Source of the DNA: an uncultured Oscillospiraceae bacterium
GTDB lineage: Bacteria; Bacillota; Clostridia; Oscillospirales; Acutalibacteraceae
Assembly: GCA_900540295.1 (NCBI GenBank)
Contig: UQFM01000031.1
Span: 1-19,646, forward strand
DNA: 19,646 nt
Direction: 5' to 3'
Both the position numbers and the translations under genes were made by a program. The first letter of the stretch is position 1. Each line of letters begins with the position of its first letter. Positions 13,966-19,646 of this stretch are shown piece after piece. The notes beneath the pieces are model-generated. The model was not told where the DNA came from, ran no database searches, and worked only from the letters and a program-made list of their open reading frames with translations.

Positions 13966-15933
13966 TTATTGATTTTCATAATAACTGTCAATCGCATCTT
14001 TGAGCATCTGCTCCGCCGTATGCAGGTCTGTATCGGGTAACTGCACCGCCGCCATTGTCTGATGCCCGCCGCCGCCGAGCGTTTCCATAATCAGCTGTAC
14101 ATTCACCTTACCCATGGAACGCGCGGAAATGTTGGCAGTACCGCCTGTCTCAAACAGCACAAAGGACGCCGCCACATCACTGACCGTCAAAAGCTCGTCT
14201 GCCGCCTGTGCTGAGATGATGCGAATATCCTTTGCCTTGACATCTGCCACAGACACTGCACAGTTGCGGTAGCTTTGTGCATTCAGAACCACCTGCCCGC
14301 GCAGTTTTTTATTTTCCATACTGCTGTTGAAAAAGCCTTTGACCGTCACAGTATCCGCCCCGCGTGCACGCAGGTAAGCCGCCGCCTCAAAGGTGCGCAC
14401 GCCCGTGCGCAAGGCGAATTCCTTAGTGTCCAGCATAATGCCCGCCAACAGTGCGTTTGCCTGCACCGCGCCGAGAATCGGCTTTCTTTGCATATACTGC
14501 AACAGTTCTGTAACCATTTCGCAGGCAGAGGATGCATGCGGCTCATGGTAAAAGATAACGGCATTCTGAATATAATCCGCCGTTTTTCTGTGGTGGTCTA
14601 TAACGACCACAGACGGCGCTTTTTCATAAATTTCGGGTTCTTCCGTGAAACTCGCTTTATGGGTATCGACCACAAATAAAAGCGTTTTCTCGGTTACGGT
14701 ATGGCGTGCAATATCCGGATGCACAAATAAATCCGAATCAGACTGCGCTTTTATATACGCAATCAGCGGTGTGGCAAGACTTGCTTTTTCATAAGTTACG
14801 ATTTTTGCCGACTTGCCGAACGCACTTGCCGCCGCACAAACGCCGACCGCCGCACCGATACAGTCGAGGTCGGAGAATTTGTGTCCCATCACAAGCACAT
14901 TGTCACATCCGCGGATAAGCTCTGCAATTGCAGAAGCCACCACACGCGTACGCACCTTCGTCCGCTTTTCAACGCCTTTGGAAACACCGCCGAAAAAGCG
15001 GTAGGTGTCGTCTGCATTTTTCATCGCGGTCTGGTCGCCGCCGCGCCCGAGCGCCATATCCAGCGCCTGCCGCGCCTCGCTTTCCGCATCTCCCAGAGTT
15101 TCGCCGCGTCCGATACCGACGGACAGCGTGATACCGACTGGCGCGCCGTGATATGTATACGAGCGCACCTGCTCCATCACATTAAATTTTTTGGCAATCA
15201 TTTTTTGCAGTTCCGCTTCGCGCATTACGGCAATCGCTCTGCCGCTGGAAAGCGTGCGGAACACGCAGTTGTATTCCGAGAACCAGTTTTCGGTAATCCG
15301 CCCGATGTCGCTGATAATCTCGGCGTATTCGCTTTCTTTATAGGAACGGTAAATTTCGTCGGCACTGTCGGTTGCCACAATCGCAACCACAGGCTTCGAC
15401 TGTGCATACGCCTTCGCCGTCTTTTTGAGCGCGGTATCCTCTGCAAAAATCAGCACGTAGGATTGTTTTCCCGAACAGTCAATGTGACTGAAATACACGG
15501 TAAACTCCTTATCGCCGACCGCGGCGGAGAAAACAGTCTGTTCCCGAATCTCGCGCAGACCCTTACCACCCGTAAACTGGCAGATACTGCCGTTTTGCGG
15601 AGACAGCAGAGAAAGCAGTTCATTTTGGAATTTCTGATTGTACCACACAATACGGTCTGCACTGTCAAACACAACGACAGACAGCGGAAAATTGTTCAGA
15701 GAGGAATTCTCTTCTGCCGTAAGCCCCTGACTTAATGCGCGAACCGTATTGCGAATCACCTTGAAGTCATGTCTTGCCGTCAAAACCGCTGCCGCCGCCA
15801 AAAGCAGCCAAACGCACAGTTCCGCAAGCGCCGCATAAGGATTCCACACTGCGGTTACGGCGCAGAACACGCCCGCAAACAGCAGTGTCAGAAACGACAG
15901 CGGATATGTGCGAATCAACAGTTTCAAACTCAA
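13966..15933 (-). CDS. gdpP: GdpP-type cyclic-di-AMP phosphodiesterase
   Basis: This 655-residue membrane protein hydrolyses c-di-AMP, the second messenger that controls potassium, osmotic and cell-wall balance. Order: two transmembrane helices (about 10-52), a PAS-like domain (about 83-165), a degenerate GGDEF domain (about 175-305) lacking a GGDEF motif, then the DHH domain with GHKFSDLD (H351, D355, D357), VVDTH (D423) and VIDHH (D446, H447, H448), D502 in MLDTKEF, and a DHHA1 domain with GGGGHQTMAA (620-629). All metal ligands are present, so it should be active. The start is TTG at 15933: GGAGGTG sits 6 bases before it, inside the final codons of rnj, and no other start is available for about 235 residues. 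It begins 3 bases after the rnj stop. Confidence 0.96.
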   Translation of the reverse strand: MSLKLLIRTYPLSFLTLLFAGVFCAVTAVWNPYAALAELCVWLLLAAAAVLTARHDFKVIRNTVRALSQGLTAEENSSLNNFPLSVVVFDSADRIVWYNQKFQNELLSLLSPQNGSICQFTGGKGLREIREQTVFSAAVGDKEFTVYFSHIDCSGKQSYVLIFAEDTALKKTAKAYAQSKPVVAIVATDSADEIYRSYKESEYAEIISDIGRITENWFSEYNCVFRTLSSGRAIAVMREAELQKMIAKKFNVMEQVRSYTYHGAPVGITLSVGIGRGETLGDAESEARQALDMALGRGGDQTAMKNADDTYRFFGGVSKGVEKRTKVRTRVVASAIAELIRGCDNVLVMGHKFSDLDCIGAAVGVCAAASAFGKSAKIVTYEKASLATPLIAYIKAQSDSDLFVHPDIARHTVTEKTLLFVVDTHKASFTEEPEIYEKAPSVVVIDHHRKTADYIQNAVIFYHEPHASSACEMVTELLQYMQRKPILGAVQANALLAGIMLDTKEFALRTGVRTFEAAAYLRARGADTVTVKGFFNSSMENKKLRGQVVLNAQSYRNCAVSVADVKAKDIRIISAQAADELLTVSDVAASFVLFETGGTANISARSMGKVNVQLIMETLGGGGHQTMAAVQLPDTDLHTAEQMLKDAIDSYYENQ

Positions 15934-15936
15934 GGC

Positions 15937-17862
15937 TTACACCTCCATAATAATCGGTAACACCATTGGATTGCGTTTCGTTCTGTTATAGGTTAGATGC
16001 GATATTTCGTCACGAAGTCGGTTGCGTATCGTGCCGAAATCGCGCACATGCTCATACATGCAGTCCGACAGCACGCTTTCACAAAGCCGTCGGGACTCCT
16101 CCATCAGCTGTTCGGACTCGCGCACATACACAAACCCACGTGTCACCACGTCAGGACCTGCAACAACCGTGCCCGTTTCTTTTTCTATCGTCACACCGAT
16201 GATGATGATTCCGTCCTCCGCAAGGCGTTTTCTGTCCCGCAGAACAACAGACCCGACGTCGCCGACGCCGCTGCCGTCCACAAAGACCATACCTGCGGGC
16301 ACTTCGCCCGAAATACGGATACGGTCATTGGTAATTTCCACCTCTTTGCCGTTGTCGGCAAGCAGGATGTTCCCCTCGGGAATGCCCATGGTGCGCGCCA
16401 AAGCCGCATGCTTTTGCAGGTGCTTTTGCTCGCCGTGTACGGGCAGGAAGTATTTCGGTTTCACAAGGCTCATCATAATTTTCAGTTCTTCCTGACAGGC
16501 ATGCCCCGAAACGTGGACGTCGTACATTTTTTCATGTACAACCTCTGCACCCTGTTTCAACAACTCGTCAACCACCTTGCCGACCATTTTTTCATTGCCG
16601 GGGATGGGCGTTGCGGAAATAATTACATAATCGTTCGGTCCGATTTCCACACGGCGGTGCTCTGAAAACGCCATGCGGTACAGTGCCGACATCGGTTCGC
16701 CCTGACTGCCTGTGGTAATCACCACCAGCTTTTCGGGGGGATAGCGGTTGATGCTGTCAATGCCGACCAAAACACCTTCGGGCACACGAATATAGCCAAG
16801 CTCCGCCGCAATGGAGACGACATTTTCAAGGCTTCTGCCCGAAAGCGCCACTTTGCGTCCGAGCGACTCCGCCACATCGATAATCTGCTGTACGCGGTGA
16901 ATGTTGGATGCGAACGTTGCCACAATCAAACGGCGGTTGCCCGCCTTGCGGAACTGCAAGTCAAAGGTGGCCCCGACTTTGCGCTCACTCTCGGTAAAAC
17001 CGGGCTTTACCGCATTGGTCGAATCGGACAAAAGGCACAAAACGCCCTGCTCGCCGAGTGCGGCAAGCCGCGCGAGGTCAATCACACCGCCGTCTATGGG
17101 CGTTGTGTCGATTTTAAAGTCGCCCGTCTGTATAACCACGCCCGCAGGAGTATTGATTGCCAATGCGACTGCATCGGGAATGGAATGATTGACGTGGATA
17201 AATTCGGTTTCAAAACAGCCGAGCTTGACCTTGTCGCCGGGCTTTATCACATTCAGTTTGCATTTATCCAAAATTTTATGCTCGCGCAGTTTACCTTCAA
17301 TCAAACCGATGGTAAGCCTTGTCGAATAAACGGGAATGTTTAACGATTTCAGCAAAAACGCCAAACCGCCGATATGGTCCTCATGCCCGTGGGTAATTAA
17401 AATCCCTTTGATTTTGTCCGCGTTTTCAAGGACATAAGAAAAATCGGGGATTACGAGGTCAACGCCGAGCATCTCGGGGTCGGGAAAAGCAAGACCGCAA
17501 TCCACAAGCAACATATCCCCGTTACACTCGTACAGGGTCATATTTTTGCCGACTTCGTTAAGACCGCCCAAGAAAGCGATTTTCAGCGGTGCAGCGGGCT
17601 TTTTGCGTTTGCCCTTTTGCACAGACTGCCGTTTATTTGCCGTTTTCTGTGTGTTTTTCAGCGCATTGTAATACTTTTTCTGCTGCATCCCTTCGGGGGA
17701 ATTGCTAAGCCCCTGCATAATCGCTTTTTTGCCGCTTTGCTTCTTTGGCTGTGTATTGGTTTTAGACACAGACTTACCACTGCCCGCCCCGCCTGCCGTG
17801 CGCGTTTTGGCGCCGTTCTTGGGTGCGGACTTGCGCGGCATTTCTTTATTTTGATTTGCCAT
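15937..17862 (-). CDS. rnj: Ribonuclease J
   Basis: This 641-residue metallo-beta-lactamase/beta-CASP ribonuclease acts as endonuclease and 5'-3' exonuclease in mRNA decay and rRNA maturation. The core starts at about residue 93 (LKIAFLGGLNEVGKNM). The zinc motif is HGHEDHIGG (158-166), with H226 in NHSIPD and D248 in TGDFK; the beta-CASP and C-terminal domains follow, with FLPVHGEQKHL supplying the last histidine. The first ~92 residues are a Lys/Arg/Gln/Ser-rich low-complexity extension absent from B. subtilis RNase J1, probably disordered and able to bind RNA. The ATG at 17862 has AAGGAG 7 bases upstream. It leads the long operon and has a 5' leader with a hairpin. Which paralogue (J1 or J2) it is cannot be decided here. 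Confidence 0.96.
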   Translation of the reverse strand: MANQNKEMPRKSAPKNGAKTRTAGGAGSGKSVSKTNTQPKKQSGKKAIMQGLSNSPEGMQQKKYYNALKNTQKTANKRQSVQKGKRKKPAAPLKIAFLGGLNEVGKNMTLYECNGDMLLVDCGLAFPDPEMLGVDLVIPDFSYVLENADKIKGILITHGHEDHIGGLAFLLKSLNIPVYSTRLTIGLIEGKLREHKILDKCKLNVIKPGDKVKLGCFETEFIHVNHSIPDAVALAINTPAGVVIQTGDFKIDTTPIDGGVIDLARLAALGEQGVLCLLSDSTNAVKPGFTESERKVGATFDLQFRKAGNRRLIVATFASNIHRVQQIIDVAESLGRKVALSGRSLENVVSIAAELGYIRVPEGVLVGIDSINRYPPEKLVVITTGSQGEPMSALYRMAFSEHRRVEIGPNDYVIISATPIPGNEKMVGKVVDELLKQGAEVVHEKMYDVHVSGHACQEELKIMMSLVKPKYFLPVHGEQKHLQKHAALARTMGIPEGNILLADNGKEVEITNDRIRISGEVPAGMVFVDGSGVGDVGSVVLRDRKRLAEDGIIIIGVTIEKETGTVVAGPDVVTRGFVYVRESEQLMEESRRLCESVLSDCMYEHVRDFGTIRNRLRDEISHLTYNRTKRNPMVLPIIMEV

Positions 17863-17896
17863 TCAAGTTCTCCTTAAATAAAATTTTATTATGTAG

Positions 17897-17926
17897 AACC
17901 TGCCCTCAAAGCACAAAAGACAGGTT
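17897..17926 (-). promoter_or_regulatory. Leader hairpin of rnj mRNA
   Basis: In the minus-strand RNA, AACCUGUC (17926-17919) can pair with GGCAGGUU (17904-17897), eight pairs with one G-U, around a 14-base loop. It lies about 30 bases upstream of the rnj ribosome binding site. No U-tract follows, so it is not a terminator. A role in stability or self-regulation by RNase J is only a guess. Confidence 0.4.
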
Positions 17927-17958
17927 GAATATCGAAAGATATACATATAGATTTTAAT

Positions 17959-17987
17959 ATAATACTATTAAAACAGGTTTGTGTCAA
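17959..17987 (-). promoter_or_regulatory. Sigma-A-type promoter of the rnj-ftsH operon
   Basis: Read on the minus strand: perfect -35 TTGACA (17987-17982), 17-base spacer, -10 TATTAT (17964-17959). The -35 overlaps the stop codon (17986-17984) of the upstream gene. No terminator separates the two, so read-through from upstream may add to expression. The mRNA leader would be about 90 bases. Confidence 0.82.
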
Positions 17988-19646
17988 TGCCTCCGCAGTT
18001 TTTCTTCTATATCTCCGCAAAGCTCACATGCCGTTTCATAGCTTGCCGATTCCGCAAAAATCTGCAATTTTCTGCCCGATTTCTGCGGTATCAGCAAAAC
18101 GCGTCCGTTTTCGGTTTCCACTAAAACGCCTTCTTTTTGGGGCACGGCGTTCGGCGAATGCAATACAGACAGCAATTCCGTCGGTGAAAATTTTATCGGA
18201 ACGGTACGCCGCCGCACAAAAAACTGCGGCACGCCGCCCAAAAGTGCAGACAGCGTTTTTCCGCTTCGCTGTAACAGCCCCAAAAGACGGATGCTCAAAA
18301 ACAGCGCGTCACGCACATACAGCTGTTCGAGCGCAAGCGTGCGGGCGTCGCGGTCACTGTCGTCCGCAGGCGTGCGCAAATAGCGGATAGCACGCCGTCC
18401 GTGCGCCGCCGCCATATGACTGAGTACATACGGTGCATCAAACGAGACCGCCACATCCCTGCCGTCCGCAAATTCCGCCTGACAGCAAATCGCCAGCAGT
18501 TTATCGTGCGGAATCCAGCCACAGTCCCGATGAAATGCAGACACCTGCGTACCGTTATAGTTGATCTTAAGCGTAATCTCATCACCGCTTTGCGCTTCCA
18601 GACGGTAGAGACAGTCCTCTAACAGCATATTGATTTTTTCGTTCGGACACCGCACGCTTACGGACTGTCCTTTTAAGGATGTGCCCGCTTCCCGCGCCAA
18701 TTCGCGCAGGTACATGGATTCCAAGCTTTCCATATCGGAAATTTCTTTCGCCCCGTCAGGCGCAATACGGTGAAAATCCCCACCCCGAAAACGGGCTTCG
18801 ATTTCACGCTGTATACTGCGCGGCAACGGCAGTCCGCCCGCACAAAACAGCTGTAAACGCAGTTTTCCGCCGTGTTCGGAAATATAGATACCGCTTTGCA
18901 GGGAGCAAAACGCCGTGTAAAAATACAGCTGCGGCAAAAGGCATTCGCCGAAATTCCAAACACTGCTGCCCTGCACCGCCATAGCACCTGATAAAATATG
19001 ATAAGCCGCGCGCGCCGTGCGCGTGTTGTCGGCGGCGATTCCGACCTTTTTCCCAAACGCACTCGAAGCGATACTGCGTCCTAACAAGGATAACCGAACG
19101 GGGTCAAGTTCTACCCCCGAAAGCCCGAAAATGCCGTTGTCCGCAAACAATTCGAATTTGGGAACACCGTATTTCAGATTGCCCGAAACACGTGCGCCGT
19201 TATCGATATATTTTTTCGGCCAAACCGAAACCTGCGGACCGACACACGCATGACTGCCGACCACGCACTCCGCACCGACAGCGCTTTCTTCAAACACCTG
19301 TGCACCGTATTTCAACACCGCATTTTCGCAAATAACCGCCTGATTTACAACCGCGCAGTCATAAACGGCGGTATTCTGAAGCAATATACTTTCGGATATT
19401 TTTGCGTTTTTTCCGATATAACTGCCGTCGCCGACTACCGTATTCGGACCGATTACCGCACCCGCACCGATGACAACATCTTTGCCGATGCAAACGGGCG
19501 GCACGATTTGATACTGTCCTTCAGGCAATTCCCCGTCGGCATACACCCCGCTTGCCACCGCAGGCAGGGACAGACGCACCTTGCCCGCCAGCATATCTGC
19601 CTGACAAGTTCGGTAGGCAGTCAAATCGCCAATGTCGCACCAATAC
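17984..19646 (-). CDS. Sugar-phosphate nucleotidyltransferase fused to a degenerate phosphohexomutase domain, C-terminal part
   Basis: The frame enters from beyond the window, so the start is missing; the visible ~553 residues begin YWCDIGDLTAYRTCQADMLAGKV, which is the end of a ManC/GlmU-like nucleotidyltransferase domain. A left-handed beta-helix follows (IGKDVVIGAGAVIGPNTVVGDGSYIG and more, 19520-19170 region). From about 19150 to the stop a phosphomannomutase/phosphoglucomutase-like fold is recognisable (LFADNGIFGLSGVELDPVRLSLLGRSIA...). It lacks the catalytic motifs: the phosphoserine loop TASHNP is replaced by SEHGGK (18879-18862 region), and the DGDGDR metal loop by NYNGTQ (18562-18545). 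A TTG at 19624 is not the start. The family is like cyanobacterial and actinobacterial mannose-1-phosphate guanylyltransferase-mutase fusions; sugar and nucleotide are unknown. The stop overlaps the rnj promoter. Confidence 0.8.
   Translation of the reverse strand, partial: YWCDIGDLTAYRTCQADMLAGKVRLSLPAVASGVYADGELPEGQYQIVPPVCIGKDVVIGAGAVIGPNTVVGDGSYIGKNAKISESILLQNTAVYDCAVVNQAVICENAVLKYGAQVFEESAVGAECVVGSHACVGPQVSVWPKKYIDNGARVSGNLKYGVPKFELFADNGIFGLSGVELDPVRLSLLGRSIASSAFGKKVGIAADNTRTARAAYHILSGAMAVQGSSVWNFGECLLPQLYFYTAFCSLQSGIYISEHGGKLRLQLFCAGGLPLPRSIQREIEARFRGGDFHRIAPDGAKEISDMESLESMYLRELAREAGTSLKGQSVSVRCPNEKINMLLEDCLYRLEAQSGDEITLKINYNGTQVSAFHRDCGWIPHDKLLAICCQAEFADGRDVAVSFDAPYVLSHMAAAHGRRAIRYLRTPADDSDRDARTLALEQLYVRDALFLSIRLLGLLQRSGKTLSALLGGVPQFFVRRRTVPIKFSPTELLSVLHSPNAVPQKEGVLVETENGRVLLIPQKSGRKLQIFAESASYETACELCGDIEEKLRRH

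Noticed and set aside
14881..15735. 284-codon plus-strand open frame opposite gdpP
   Set aside because: It is a shadow of the real gene; composition is His/Arg/Phe-rich and no motif is seen.

Overview
The window reads as one end of a draft contig from a low-complexity-of-orientation stretch of a Clostridia-type (Firmicutes) chromosome, probably an uncultured gut-associated Oscillospirales-like lineage. This placement is an inference from the sequence: RNase J, GdpP, the gdpP-rplI-dnaB and tilS-hpt-ftsH blocks, AAGGAGG-type ribosome binding sites, several TTG starts, roughly balanced GC, and many interspersed GC-rich hairpin repeats. The first 47 bases are not genomic: they are an Illumina Nextera P7/i7/read-2 transposon adapter, so the left edge is an assembly end. 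Every gene I can support lies on the minus strand.

Layout from left to right (transcription runs right to left). (1) 48-3840: a myo-inositol catabolism operon, iolJ-iolC-iolB-iolD (iolD cut by the contig end), driven by a strong sigma-A-type promoter at 3908-3936. iolC and iolB are separated by about 450 bases of structured repeats. (2) 3841-4217: non-coding, with the iol promoter, a small palindrome that could be an operator, possible remains of a dead plus-strand gene, and a hairpin terminator. (3) 4218-5426: a CPA2-type cation/proton antiporter with its own promoter. (4) 5570-7774: hisH-hisF followed by a TauE/SafE-family permease, one transcription unit with a promoter at 7806-7834 and a clear terminator at 5504-5532. 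(5) 7775-8117: non-coding, with a MITE-like double-hairpin inverted repeat and the ftsH terminator. (6) 8118-17862: a tightly packed housekeeping operon, rnj-gdpP-rplI-dnaB-tilS-hpt-ftsH, with overlapping or nearly abutting genes, a promoter at 17959-17987 and a terminator at 8076-8109. (7) 17984-19646: the 3' part of a sugar nucleotidyltransferase fused to a phosphohexomutase-like domain whose catalytic motifs have been lost.

Functionally, the iol genes convert inositol breakdown intermediates to glycolytic products. HisH and HisF together make the imidazole ring of histidine. The long operon links RNA turnover (RNase J), c-di-AMP breakdown (GdpP), ribosome (L9), replication (DnaB), tRNA-Ile modification (TilS), purine salvage (Hpt) and membrane proteolysis (FtsH). 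The most notable items are the degenerate mutase domain, the fused rnj...ftsH operon, the family of hairpin repeats ending in CTAC, and the candidate operator above the iol promoter. I saw no clear undescribed defence or mobile system in this window.
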